NCBI RefSeq assembly: GCF_000143985.1
Contig: NC_014364.1
Location: 434,001 to 498,000, forward strand
Direction: 5' to 3'
DNA: 64,000 nt
From: Sediminispirochaeta smaragdinae DSM 11293
GTDB taxonomy: Bacteria; Spirochaetota; Spirochaetia; DSM-16054; Sediminispirochaetaceae
In this document: positions 18,371 to 26,436 of the stretch, piece by piece
Position numbering within the stretch: the first letter of the stretch is position 1
How the letters are laid out: every line of letters starts with the position of its first letter
Notes under the pieces: model-generated
What the model was told of the DNA's origin: nothing
Seen by the model: the letters and a program-made list of their open reading frames with translations, nothing else
Databases searched by the model: none
Made by a program: the position numbers and the translations under genes

Positions 18371-19555
18371 TTATTTCTCAAAGTCTTCTAATATCTTCAA
18401 TTTTTTAACAGAATCTATAACATATTTCTCTTTCGCATCAAATTCATCAAATAAGATCTTTTGTTTCCCTTTGATTTCTGAATTGTATTTTGATTCTATT
18501 AATATCTTGTCATCTGTTATGAAATCTATTTCATACCCATTTTCATATACATAGAATAATTCTTTATTATTCTTCATTTTCAAATAGATATAATTTTCAA
18601 AATAGCTTCCTAAATCTCTGTCACCTATGAATAAATGTTTTATTCCAAGATCACAAGCGTACAATTTCTTTGCGGATAACAATCTTTCATTAGTTTTACC
18701 ATAACGTGGTAATAGATGAACTAAAAAAGTATTTTCAAAATATCCCAAATATCTTCTTGCTGTATCGACAGACAGTTTTAAGATATTTGCTATTTTGTTT
18801 ATGCTAAGCTGTTTTCCGCTTCTTTCCATTAATAACGTATAGTATTCTCTTACTATTTGATGATTTCGCAGTCCATTAAACGCAGTTATATCTTTTTGGA
18901 TAATATCATCTATTAAATTCATTAAATATTCTCGGCTTGGTTTCAATACATTTTCAGGCATTCCACCCTCTTTCATGTAATCCCTAAAATATGAGTCGAA
19001 TAGATACGTTTCACTTCCTTTTATCTCAATTCCTTTAAATTTCAAATACTCATTAAAATCCAAAGGTTTTACTTCATATGTTAAAGCTCTTCCAGTTAAG
19101 AATGCTTTTTTATCTTTTAGCAATGAACTTGATGAAGATGTAACAAATAGTTTTACATTCTGATTATCATAAATATTCTTCAGCTGCTGATGATAATCAT
19201 CTTTATATGTTATTTCATCAAAAAATACATAGATTTTCTCATCGAATGATAATTTATGGATTTTTCTATATTCTATCAAAATCTCAGATAATAACATTTT
19301 GCTCAATGAATAATCATCTAAGCTAACATAGAATATGTGATTTTCATCAATACCACTTTTAATCATATAATCAATCAGAATTTTCATTAGCGTTGTTTTT
19401 CCGACACGTCTCAATCCTGTTAAAAATATTATTGGTTTTGAATCTATTTGTTTCTTCAGCTTCTCAAAGTAGCTTGTTCTATTAATAAAACCTTCGGTAC
19501 TGAAGGTGCCAACCCACCATGGGTTATATTGAAATAATAGTTCTTGAATATCCAT
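18371..19555 (-). CDS. AAA ATPase with DUF4143-type C-terminal domain
   Basis: 394 residues. Walker A is FLTGLRRVGKTTLMK (about 44-58) and Walker B is VFFDEITYKDDY. The sensor region follows as LFVTSSSSSLL, then a C-terminal winged-helix and nuclease-like domain (SINKIANILKLSVDTARRYL, ending with NGYEIDFITDDKILIESKY). This is the common prokaryotic AAA_14/DUF4143 family, often mobile and linked to stress or toxin-antitoxin-like roles that are not firmly established. The gene is strikingly AT-rich (about 30% GC) against about 50% in the chromosome, so it was acquired recently. It lies between repeats B and C. Confidence 0.88.
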   Translation of the reverse strand: MDIQELLFQYNPWWVGTFSTEGFINRTSYFEKLKKQIDSKPIIFLTGLRRVGKTTLMKILIDYMIKSGIDENHIFYVSLDDYSLSKMLLSEILIEYRKIHKLSFDEKIYVFFDEITYKDDYHQQLKNIYDNQNVKLFVTSSSSSLLKDKKAFLTGRALTYEVKPLDFNEYLKFKGIEIKGSETYLFDSYFRDYMKEGGMPENVLKPSREYLMNLIDDIIQKDITAFNGLRNHQIVREYYTLLMERSGKQLSINKIANILKLSVDTARRYLGYFENTFLVHLLPRYGKTNERLLSAKKLYACDLGIKHLFIGDRDLGSYFENYIYLKMKNNKELFYVYENGYEIDFITDDKILIESKYNSEIKGKQKILFDEFDAKEKYVIDSVKKLKILEDFEK

Positions 19556-19633
19556 GGTCTTATGGTAACACTTAATAGTTCATTATACAAGCATTTCATA
19601 CGTTACTATCGTATATTTAGTTTATTTGGGTGA

Positions 19634-19689
19634 ACATAACATCCAATTGAGACACGTGGCGTTCACTGACAGGTGTTTGTGCTCTTTCT
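19634..19689 (+). repeat. 56-bp diverged repeat, copy B
   Basis: 50 of 56 positions are identical to copy A at 16821-16876. It directly abuts the left end of the IS3 element, which may have inserted into its right side. Beyond the IS3, TAAATGAGGGGGATTATGCG at 20976 on resembles TTCATGAATTATACC following copy A. Confidence 0.75.
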
Positions 19690-19744
19690 ATGCTGAGCCC
19701 AGATTTGCGAACAGTTTTTAACAAGGAGTAAGGTGGAATCTCCG

Positions 19745-20077
19745 ATGTATGATACCATATACAAGGAGAAGTACGTGAGACGAAAGTTTGATGAAGAGTT
19801 CAAGGCCGAGGTAGCTCTTGAAGCGCTGAAGGAAGAAAAAACACTGCAGGAGCTGGCAGAGGAGTATGAAGTCCATCCCAACCAGATCAGTGCCTGGAAG
19901 AAACAACTTCTACAGAATGCGAGTTCCCTTTTTGAGCGTAAGAACAAAAAGAACCAGGAACTTGACGAGGTGAAAAAGCGTGAACAGGAACTCTATAAAC
20001 AACTTGGCCAAGCAAAATACGAGAATGAATGGTTAAAAAAAAAGTACAAGCAACTGTACGGAAAGGATTACGAATGA
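19745..20077 (+). CDS. IS3-family transposase OrfA
   Basis: About 110 residues from ATG 19745; GTG 19733 is an alternative preceded by AAGGAGTAAG. The helix-turn-helix is [17 protein letters not shown] followed by [21 protein letters not shown] leucine-zipper-like coiled coil follows ([20 protein letters not shown]). It binds the element ends and, by -1 frameshifting, supplies the N-terminus of the OrfAB transposase. The frame ends 49 nt inside orfB. Confidence 0.92.
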   Translation: MYDTIYKEKYVRRKFDEEFKAEVALEALKEEKTLQELAEEYEVHPNQISAWKKQLLQNASSLFERKNKKNQELDEVKKREQELYKQLGQAKYENEWLKKKYKQLYGKDYE

Positions 20078-20910
20078 TTGATCCTTCTGACCGTCATCTC
20101 TCTATTGCTCGGCAAAGCGAACTGGTTGGTGTAAGTCGTTCTCACCACTACTACAAAAAACGTGCCCCACAACGGGCTGATATAGAAGAAATGATCAAGC
20201 TGAAAGAGTTGTTTATAAAGTATCCGTTTTATGGTTACCGTAAACAGATGCTTGAACTGGGCAATGAATCTATTGTCTCTACGGTAAAACGGGTCCGCCG
20301 TTTCATGAAAGAATTGGGCCTTAAAGCGCTGTCACCGAAGAAATTGACATCCATCCCGAAGAAGGAGCATCCGGTTTATCCATATCTGCTGAAAGGAAAG
20401 AGGATCAGATATCCCAATCAGGTCTGGGCGACCGATATTACCTATCTGAAGCTTGAAACAGGATATGTTTATCTGGTTGCCATTATGGATCTCTATAGCC
20501 GTAAAGTTTTAAGCTGGAGGATTTCACTCACTATGGATGCAGAGTTCTGCTGTGAAGCGTTAAAGGACGCCCTGAGAAACTATGGCACGCCTGCGATCTT
20601 CAATACAGACCAGGGAAGTCAGTTTACCTCCTATGGCTTTCTTCAAATCCTGAAAGATGAAGGTGTAGAAATCAGTATGGATGGTCAGGGCCGTTGGCGG
20701 GATAATATCTATGTTGAACGGTTCTGGCGAACTCTCAAGTATGAAGATATTTACTTGAAGTCCTATGAATCAGTGCGAGAACTGAAAACCGGACTTACCC
20801 GGTACTTCAGGTTCTACAACAGCCGAAGATTTCATCAGGGCCTGGATTATAGGACTCCGGAAGAGATGTATATATCATTCCAGGAAAAGGAGCTTAAAGC
20901 TGCTGCATAG
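20029..20910 (+). CDS. IS3-family transposase OrfB (DDE catalytic subunit)
   Basis: 293 residues in the -1 frame relative to orfA, entered at TTAAAAAAAAAG (20033-20044), so the real product is likely the OrfAB fusion. An HTH_21-like region is followed by the rve core. Catalytic residues are visible as Asp in [10 protein letters not shown], Asp in [12 protein letters not shown] and Glu in [10 protein letters not shown], ending [14 protein letters not shown]. There are no interruptions, so the element is probably mobile. Confidence 0.95.
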   Translation: MVKKKVQATVRKGLRMIDPSDRHLSIARQSELVGVSRSHHYYKKRAPQRADIEEMIKLKELFIKYPFYGYRKQMLELGNESIVSTVKRVRRFMKELGLKALSPKKLTSIPKKEHPVYPYLLKGKRIRYPNQVWATDITYLKLETGYVYLVAIMDLYSRKVLSWRISLTMDAEFCCEALKDALRNYGTPAIFNTDQGSQFTSYGFLQILKDEGVEISMDGQGRWRDNIYVERFWRTLKYEDIYLKSYESVRELKTGLTRYFRFYNSRRFHQGLDYRTPEEMYISFQEKELKAAA

Positions 20911-20975
20911 TCAGATTATACCGGTAGGTTCCACCTTAAATAGTTTGCAAAACTGTTTGACAAACGGGCTCAGCA

Positions 20976-21341
20976 TAAATGAGGGGGATTATGCGGGCTC
21001 ATATCTCCGTCGCCCTGGGCTCGAATTATAGTCCCCTGTTATTGTTTTGAAAGGGGGCCGCTGTAAGCCCGGATTATGGGACTGTAGCGAAACGGTATTG
21101 TATCGGTACCTCATTCCGATGAGTGTGTCTGCCAGTAGCGTTCAGGCAGAAAATGGGGCATGGCGTTGCAATCATGAAAGGCGAACCTCTACCCGTTCAA
21201 ATCAGATCGGTCCCTATACGGCGCCAACCACACGCCAAAACCACGAGGATGTGGGGAAATTTGTTTCACAAACGGCTCTTTCAAGAGGATGGTCTCCGTG
21301 GCGAGGGGTTTACCAGAGATCACTACAAGGTGCAAAACATG
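20976..21341. other. Gene-poor stretch after the IS3 element
   Basis: About 365 bp without a convincing gene. An open frame crosses it from 21123, but the encoded residues before 21342 are arginine-rich and unlike a real N-terminus. No RNA gene or intact repeat is recognised. Confidence 0.4.
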
Positions 21342-21608
21342 AGCAGTACAGACATAAAAACCGCTACCGGTTTGGTAGCGGCAAATAAGGATGTAGGTGA
21401 TAAATTGGTATTTACTAACCAATCTACAACCATTTCCTTTTCCTGTCAAGAAATTCAAGCAACTGATGAACATCTTGAGTCCATGGGCTATCTCATCCAG
21501 GATTTCTTTCGAAACGGTTGTCGGGCAAACCGGGACCTCTTTGCCATGAGACTTGCGACCCTGGTGAGGGTGATACGAGAGACCATCAACGAAGGGGTTC
21601 TGGAGTGA
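21342..21608 (+). CDS. Small protein of unknown function
   Basis: 88 residues from ATG 21342 (MSSTDIKTATGLVAANKD). The frame is open upstream to 21123 (161 residues), with another ATG at 21174. The last 45 residues look helical and gene-like (ESMGYLIQDFFRNGCRANRD, then LATLVRVIRETINEGVLE). No family is recognised. It lies in the degraded island close to the truncated integrase, so a plasmid- or phage-type accessory gene is possible. The start is uncertain and a minus-strand terminator hairpin lies within the frame. Confidence 0.35.
   Translation, partial: SSTDIKTATGLVAANKDVGDKLVFTNQSTTISFSCQEIQATDEHLESMGYLIQDFFRNGCRANRDLFAMRLATLVRVIRETINEGVLE
21355..21381 (-). terminator. Rho-independent terminator, leftward
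   Basis: On the minus strand CCGCTACC-AAACC-GGTAGCGG, a perfect 8-bp stem with a 5-base loop, is followed by TTTTTATG. It would end a transcript coming from the integrase/tRNA side. Confidence 0.6.
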
Positions 21609-21757
21609 ATGATCTGCAGAGCAGGATGCAGTTTACGAAGAGAAGATCATACAATATATGGAACCCCGGAAATCGGCGCGAACCTCAGCGATTATGTAGT
21701 TAGGCGCCTTTGTCGTTTCAGTCCCAAAAGTATACTATATTTTTCTCACAATACCTC

Positions 21758-21779
21758 AACCCCACAAGGAGGTGGGGTT
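21758..21779. terminator. GC-rich hairpin near the broken end of the integrase
   Basis: AACCCCAC-AAGGAG-GTGGGGTT is a perfect 8-bp stem with a Shine-Dalgarno-like loop. On the plus strand it is followed by ATCTT rather than a T-run, so it may be a weak terminator or a different structured element. Confidence 0.35.
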
Positions 21780-21800
21780 ATCTTGTATATTGTCGAAACG

Positions 21801-22025
21801 TTATATGGCATTTCGGCATACAAATTCTTTATAGAATGTATTGTACTTACGTGAATCTACTGCTGCAGCTTCTTGAGCATATCGTTCCGCTTTTGGCTTT
21901 GTGCTTTTCCAATTACCAACTTTAATTCCTGTTGAATGATAAACGGATTCACTTCTAAGCTTGTAGTACCAGTAACCACGAACCCGTTTTACCGTCCAAG
22001 GATCAGAATGCCGTGGCATAACCAT
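21801..22025 (-). pseudogene. Truncated tyrosine-recombinase (integrase)
   Basis: 74 residues starting MVMPRHSDPWTVKRVRGYWY and continuing KLRSESVYHSTGIKVGNWKS. This is the arm-binding N-terminus of a phage/island integrase (WYYKLR...STGI, then KAERYAQE). The start is intact with GAGG ahead of it, but the frame stops after FVCRNAI and the core-binding and catalytic domains (R-H-x-x-R, Y) are missing. It lies just past the 3' end of tRNA-Arg on the same strand, the classic arrangement of an integrated island. The island can no longer excise with this gene. Confidence 0.7.
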
Positions 22026-22123
22026 AACCTCATTTCAGGTGCAATATAGGGTGCAATTGATAATATGGAAGTGTAAGTTAATTGGAAGCTTTTGTAAATC
22101 CTTATTATGGAATGAAATAATTT

Positions 22124-22197
<74 letters not shown>

Positions 22198-22274
22198 ACA
22201 ATAATATCTTATTTGTACACGGTTTTTCTCCTGAGTGTCAATGTTTGCTTCTATATCCTTCGTTGACATCTTTT

Positions 22275-22308
22275 TATAATCATGTAAAGATTGAGTCATC
22301 TGATGACT
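22275..22308 (+). promoter_or_regulatory. Promoter -10 and palindromic operator before the amidohydrolase
   Basis: A perfect TATAAT at 22275-22280 is followed 13 nt later by the palindrome AGTCATC-T-GATGACT (22294-22308), which would lie at about +7. TTGACA at 22263-22268 is too close to TATAAT to pair with it but could serve a second start. The palindrome ends 12 nt before the ATG at 22321, so a bound repressor would block expression. The GntR/UTRA regulator at 24231-24962 is one candidate, by proximity only. Confidence 0.45.
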
Positions 22309-22320
22309 AAGGGGGCGGAT

Positions 22321-23676
22321 ATGGCAACGACATTAATCGAAAACGGAACCATTCTTACCGTTGATGATTCGAACACGGTCTATAAGAGTGGCTATGTTTT
22401 GGTGGAAGATGATCATATTGTGAAGGTCGGACAGGGGGATGCCGATGAAAGGACCAGGGATGAGGCTTCGAAAATCATCGACGCAAGTCTTATGGCCGTG
22501 ATGCCCGGAATGGTCAATGCGCATACCCACCTTTTTCAGTCCTTTTTGCGGGGTTTGGCCGATGACAAGCCATTGCTCAAGTGGCTTGAAACGGCGATCT
22601 GGCCGGTGGCAAAATCGATGGATAGCGGGAATGCAGGGATGGCTGCCCGGCTTGGCATTCTCGAAAATATTCGTGGCGGTGCAACATCGGTTATCGACCA
22701 TCAGTATATTCATACCGAACCTGGGGTTGACGATGCGGTATTTGCGGCGGCGGAAGACTTAGGGATTCGCTTCAGACATGCCTATGGATGGGCCGATATG
22801 AACTATCATCCGACCCTTCAGCTTACTGCTGATTATATTATCTCGGAATTGGAACGCTTGTATCATGGCTGGCATGGTAAGGCGAACGGTCGGCTTACCT
22901 TTGAGCCTGCTCCGCTTATTCCCTGGGGTTGCAGTAATGAAACTATGCTGAAGACGTGGGAGCTTGTAAAGGCGTGGAAGGTTGGAAACCACATTCATGT
23001 GGCAGAGACCAGGGAAGAGATCGAGATGAACCTTAAGGATCGTGGAAATCGGCATATTGAATGGCTTGATTCCCTTGGTATCCTCGGCCCCGAGATGCAA
23101 CTTGTCCACAGCGTTTGGCTTGAGGACAATGAGCTTGAACTGGTGAAAAAGAGCGGGGCCACGGTGGTACATTGCCCGGTTTCCAACATGTACCTTGCCT
23201 CGGGTGCCGCACGGATACCGGAAATGAAGGATCTTGGCATCCATGTCGCCCTCGCAACAGACGGTCCTGGCAGCAACAATAATCAGGATATGATGGAAAC
23301 ACTGAAAACCACGGCGCTTCTGGCCAAGTTGTCTACCCTCAATGCCATGGCCTTGCTCCCCATGGATGTTATTCGTTTTGCCTGCCGTGGTGGTTCCCAT
23401 GCCTTCGGCCAGCCGCAAGCTATCGGCTCTCTTGAGGTGGGGAAAAAGGCCGATATTGTTTTGATCGATTTGGACAGCCCCTTTGCCATGCCGGTCCATC
23501 ATGCCGATTCGGCGATTGTCTATAACCTTGGTAGTGCAAGTGTGGATACCGTTATGGTGGACGGACGAATCTTGCTCGAGAAAAAAGAGTTTACCGATAT
23601 CGATGAGGAAAAGGTTCTCTCGGATGCACGTCAGAGCTGCAGCGAACTTTTCCGCAGGGCGGGGGTTGCAGTATAG
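22321..23676 (+). CDS. Amidohydrolase, 8-oxoguanine / hydroxydechloroatrazine deaminase-like (ATZ/TRZ family)
   Basis: 451 residues from ATG 22321, which follows AGGGGGCGG. A start at 22291 is possible but lies inside the operator. Metal-binding motifs of subtype III amidohydrolases are complete: VNAHTHLFQSFLRGLADD (HxH), HVAETREE (His), HSVWLEDNEL (His) and ATDGPGSNNNQDM (Asp). The LADDKPLLKWLETAIWP segment is typical of 8-oxoguanine deaminase and triazine hydrolase relatives. It should hydrolytically remove an amine from a nitrogen heterocycle in the cytosol. A riboswitch for aza-aromatic compounds begins about 10 bp after its stop. Confidence 0.88.
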   Translation: MATTLIENGTILTVDDSNTVYKSGYVLVEDDHIVKVGQGDADERTRDEASKIIDASLMAVMPGMVNAHTHLFQSFLRGLADDKPLLKWLETAIWPVAKSMDSGNAGMAARLGILENIRGGATSVIDHQYIHTEPGVDDAVFAAAEDLGIRFRHAYGWADMNYHPTLQLTADYIISELERLYHGWHGKANGRLTFEPAPLIPWGCSNETMLKTWELVKAWKVGNHIHVAETREEIEMNLKDRGNRHIEWLDSLGILGPEMQLVHSVWLEDNELELVKKSGATVVHCPVSNMYLASGAARIPEMKDLGIHVALATDGPGSNNNQDMMETLKTTALLAKLSTLNAMALLPMDVIRFACRGGSHAFGQPQAIGSLEVGKKADIVLIDLDSPFAMPVHHADSAIVYNLGSASVDTVMVDGRILLEKKEFTDIDEEKVLSDARQSCSELFRRAGVAV

Positions 23677-23685
23677 ATGGCGTGG

Positions 23686-23826
23686 GAGATCCGATAGGGT
23701 ACAATCTCAATAACATTGGCAAAGAAAAAACACGGCCCTGTAGGTAGTCAGGGCGGTCCCTTCCGGATCCCGTAACCATCCTTGGATGTCCGTCTTTGCC
23801 TCTGGAGTGATATATCCGGAGGTAAA
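23686..23826 (+). ncRNA. yjdF-type riboswitch (aza-aromatic sensing)
   Basis: Paired elements are visible in order: GAGAT/ATCTC enclosing AGGGTACA (23686-23708), GGCAAAG (23718-23724) with CTTTGCC (23794-23800), GCCCTG (23735-23740) with CAGGGC (23749-23754), then CCCGTAACCATCC-TTGGATG. The conserved GGGTACAA and CCGTAACCATCC strings and the layout match the yjdF motif as I recall it, and the downstream gene is the family that this RNA normally controls. TCCGGA at 23762-23767 can pair with TCCGGA at 23815-23820, which contains the start of the Shine-Dalgarno GGAGG, so translational control is likely. Confidence 0.8.
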
Positions 23827-23828
23827 GT

Positions 23829-24212
23829 ATGGATACTGTTGTTTCGACGATTTTCTTTAACGGTCAATTCTGGGTCGCACTTGTTGAAAAACGCGGAGAA
23901 GATGGAACCCTCTCCGTGGCCAAGCATACTTTTGGCCCCGAACCGACGAATAACGACATCCTTGATTTTTATTTCAATAGCTATCACTATCTGCGATTTT
24001 ATGCATGCCAAAGAATTGTGCGGGCAAAAAAGCGGCTTTCTGGGAAAGAAGAAAAGCGAAGTCTAAAGAAATCGTTTGACCTCTATAAAGAGGAGCAGCG
24101 GGAAGTTCTGCTTGTTCGCAAAAAGGAGAGGAAAGTGAGGTACCGGGCCGATGCGAATGAACAGTATCGTAGACGGTGTGAAAAAAGGAAAGAAAAACGG
24201 CGCGGACATTGA
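23829..24212 (+). CDS. yjdF: YjdF-like protein (DUF2992)
   Basis: 127 residues. An N-terminal beta-rich part (STIFFNGQFWVALVEKRGED, then VAKHTFGPEPTNNDILDFY) is followed by a strongly basic helical tail (LSGKEEKRSLKKSFDLYKEE and RRRCEKRKEKRRGH), as in YjdF. Its molecular function is unestablished. Its control by an RNA that binds aza-aromatic compounds suggests a role in tolerating or processing such molecules. GGAGG is 6 nt before the ATG and lies in a possible riboswitch helix. It follows the deaminase-like gene in the same direction. Confidence 0.88.
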   Translation: MDTVVSTIFFNGQFWVALVEKRGEDGTLSVAKHTFGPEPTNNDILDFYFNSYHYLRFYACQRIVRAKKRLSGKEEKRSLKKSFDLYKEEQREVLLVRKKERKVRYRADANEQYRRRCEKRKEKRRGH

Positions 24213-24230
24213 GATAAGACGTTGAGATGA

Positions 24231-24962
24231 TTAGAGCCACTTTTGGAGAAGCTGCATTTTTACGATAAGGGGATTGAAGGCCACTCGAACGTAACCAACC
24301 GGCCGATCCTGGTAGCTGAAAAAACGTTGATACCACACGATGATCGGTAGCGCATTGCTGGCCTCGAAGGCTGCAAGGTCGGCTTCTTCGGCAAGCTGCG
24401 GCTCCATGCATACGTTGGCATGAGAAATCTTTTGGCCGGCATATTTCCAAAGAAAGTTAAGGATATTGCCATCTGCTTCCTCTGTTTCCGGCGGATTCGT
24501 GATGATACATGCGGGGATAAGATTGGTGGTGAGGATAGCAGGGTGTCCGTCGGCAAGGTAGCGCCAGTGATAGCACAGATGCTCGCCTTCGATCCCAAAC
24601 CACTTTCGTTCCTCCTTGTCCGGGGCCCTTCTAACGACCCTATCGCCGCGTTGGCCGACTTCATATCCTCCTGCCTGGATCAATTCTGTAAATTCCAGAT
24701 TTGTATCGATACGCATGGATAGGTCCAATGCACTACTGTGGTAGAAATTACCGGCACCGTGGCGTTTGGAGACGATACCCTCCCTTTCGAGCATCCGCAG
24801 GGCCTCCCTCACCGTTGCCACACTTACACCCAGTTTTCTGGCAAGCTCCCCTTCCGGGGGCAATCGGTTGGCTTGAGTACCATTTGAAGGCGGGAGGGTT
24901 TGTATTAATTCCAAAAGAGCCTGTCTCACCAGAAGGAGACGGGAGTAACGATTGGTAATCAT
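24231..24962 (-). CDS. GntR-family regulator with UTRA domain (HutC subfamily)
   Basis: 243 residues. The GntR winged helix is at about 1-75 (RLPPEGELARKLGVSVATVR, then EGIVSKRHGAG). The UTRA ligand-binding fold follows (KEERKWFGIEGEHLCYHWRY, LPIIVWYQRFFSYQDRPVGY). Such regulators bind small metabolites and repress adjacent catabolic genes. It converges on yjdF with an 18-bp gap and diverges from the flavodoxin-ferredoxin gene over about 93 bp, so it could control that gene or the amidohydrolase. The ligand is unknown. Confidence 0.88.
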   Translation of the reverse strand: MITNRYSRLLLVRQALLELIQTLPPSNGTQANRLPPEGELARKLGVSVATVREALRMLEREGIVSKRHGAGNFYHSSALDLSMRIDTNLEFTELIQAGGYEVGQRGDRVVRRAPDKEERKWFGIEGEHLCYHWRYLADGHPAILTTNLIPACIITNPPETEEADGNILNFLWKYAGQKISHANVCMEPQLAEEADLAAFEASNALPIIVWYQRFFSYQDRPVGYVRVAFNPLIVKMQLLQKWL

Positions 24963-25067
24963 TTTGCTTACTGTATCATGGGAGACGAGCGACTGAAAAG
25001 CCTACGGAACGTTGCCTTCTCTTCTGCCAGCTGGAATCGATGCTCCGAACATGATATGATCGCCTCT

Positions 25068-25949
25068 ATGAAGGTATTTGTTGTCTACAGCTCTCCTGCA
25101 GGCTCGACGGCGAGAATTGCCCGAAGAATTGCCGACTTTTTCAGAAAAGGAGGGACGGAAGAATTTTCTGTTTCTCTCTACGATCTTGGAGCTCTGAAAT
25201 TTTACAATGAGGGCAATAAGATTTCTCCGCTTCTGAAAGAAATTGATGCAGCTGGTGAGAATGGCCTTCTGTTTCTCGGATCACCGGTATATGTAGGCCA
25301 CGCTGTTCCCCCTGTTAGTAACTTTATTGATCTGTTGCCTTCCGATATCGGTACTGTTTTTGTCCCCTTTGTTACGTGGGGGGGAGTCTCTTCCGGCGTT
25401 GCCCTGCAGGAGATGGCGGAAAGTGCCTTCTCGCATGGGTTGCGGGTGGCCGGAGGAATTTCCATGGTTGCCCCCCATTCGCATATGTGGAGGGATGATA
25501 ACCCTCTCGGTAAGGCTCGGCCGAATAAAAACGATATGGAGATGCTTGACCGCTGGCTATTCGATTTTGTACGTAGGCTCGCCACTTCAGCCCTTTCACC
25601 TGAAAGTTCAATAGAGGCTCTTATACACCCCGACCCTGTAGTTCGGGAAAGCTTTTCCAGGGTTGATCTTGCCTCTGCGGCGGATGAAATGCCCGACAGA
25701 ACGATTCGGACCGAAGGGGCCAATGCCTGTACCCTCTGCCGAAGCTGCTATGCGGTCTGCCCCACCTCGGCGATTCAATTTGCCCCGCATCCGGTCTTTA
25801 CCGATCGATGTATCTACTGCTTTAATTGCGTTAAATTGTGCCCGAACGGTTCGATAGTTGCTGATCTTGTTTCCAAAGAGCGTTTTCTTCACAAAACCTC
25901 GCTTCTCAGAAACGAACCGGCTTCTCCTCGTTTTGTGTTCCTTACCTGA
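25068..25949 (+). CDS. EFR1-type fused flavodoxin-ferredoxin protein
   Basis: 293 residues from ATG 25068; ATG 25056 is also possible and neither has a good ribosome site. The N-terminal flavodoxin fold has the phosphate loop YSSPAGSTARIAR and GLLFLGSPVYVGHAVP. The C-terminal part holds two [4Fe-4S] clusters, CTLCRSCYAVCPTSAI and CIYCFNCVKLCPNGSI. Such proteins shuttle electrons between FMN and ferredoxin-type clusters in the cytosol of anaerobes; the partners are not known. It stands alone, divergent from the GntR/UTRA gene. Confidence 0.85.
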   Translation: MKVFVVYSSPAGSTARIARRIADFFRKGGTEEFSVSLYDLGALKFYNEGNKISPLLKEIDAAGENGLLFLGSPVYVGHAVPPVSNFIDLLPSDIGTVFVPFVTWGGVSSGVALQEMAESAFSHGLRVAGGISMVAPHSHMWRDDNPLGKARPNKNDMEMLDRWLFDFVRRLATSALSPESSIEALIHPDPVVRESFSRVDLASAADEMPDRTIRTEGANACTLCRSCYAVCPTSAIQFAPHPVFTDRCIYCFNCVKLCPNGSIVADLVSKERFLHKTSLLRNEPASPRFVFLT

Positions 25950-26089
25950 CCCTTTGGCCGGATTCCCGGCGGGATTTCCGGTGGACGATGTCATCAACAA
26001 TCTTCAATCTTCGCAGCTTTCCAATACCTTTTCTTGCGATACGACAGTTCTGCTACTATAATAAAATGGTACTGGGGGAGGGACTTTGC

Positions 26090-26380
26090 GTGAATGATCA
26101 TGATAAACGCATCTTGGAATTTATATTGTCGCACGGTCTGGTCAGTGTTGAACGTCTGCAATTGTCTTTTGAAAGGCGGTTGTGCGAAACCTTATCACTT
26201 TTTGATTCATCGAAACATCTCATAATGCTTTCCCGTCAGGACATTATGCGGGAAGCGAATCACTTTTTTATTCGTTCGCTGGAATCTGTCAGATCGCCGT
26301 CTCATTGGCATCTGTATGAGAAAAAAGACTTTCCTGATTGTGTTTCAGAAGCTTCCGATCTTCTTGCTTTAAGGAATTAA
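26090..26380 (+). CDS. Hypothetical protein
   Basis: 96 residues from GTG 26090, chosen because GGGAGGG lies 8 nt before it. Longer readings begin at ATG 26066 or 25988. The sequence is mostly helical (DHDKRILEFILSHGLVSVER, then RQDIMREANHFFIRSLES) and has no recognised domain, signal peptide or membrane segment. It precedes the SagB-type gene by 56 bp on the same strand and may be cotranscribed with it. Confidence 0.5.
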   Translation: MNDHDKRILEFILSHGLVSVERLQLSFERRLCETLSLFDSSKHLIMLSRQDIMREANHFFIRSLESVRSPSHWHLYEKKDFPDCVSEASDLLALRN

Positions 26381-26436
26381 AAGCGGCACACTGGAGATCG
26401 ACACAAGGCGTGTTAATCTGTTTCAGGAGTGTTGCT

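Larger units (their letters stand above)
19691..20975. mobile_element. Complete IS3-family (IS150-like) insertion sequence
   Basis: Terminal inverted repeats TGCTGAGCCC...GGGCTCAGCA bound 1285 bp. The inner parts are also related: GCGAACAGTTTT on the left, AAAACTGTTTGACAAAC on the right. Both orfA and orfB are intact with an A9G slippery run in their overlap. The outermost bases extend the repeat as TA-TGCTGAGC and GCTCAGCA-TA, so a target duplication cannot be separated from the repeat. Confidence 0.9.

Noticed and set aside
22759-23502. Long antisense frame (247 codons) inside the amidohydrolase gene.
   Set aside because: It is a shadow of the real gene, whose metal-binding motifs are all on the plus strand.
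24978-25067. N-terminal extension of the flavodoxin-ferredoxin protein.
   Set aside because: Flavodoxin homology begins at MKVFVVYSS; the extra residues have no family resemblance and cover the divergent promoter region.
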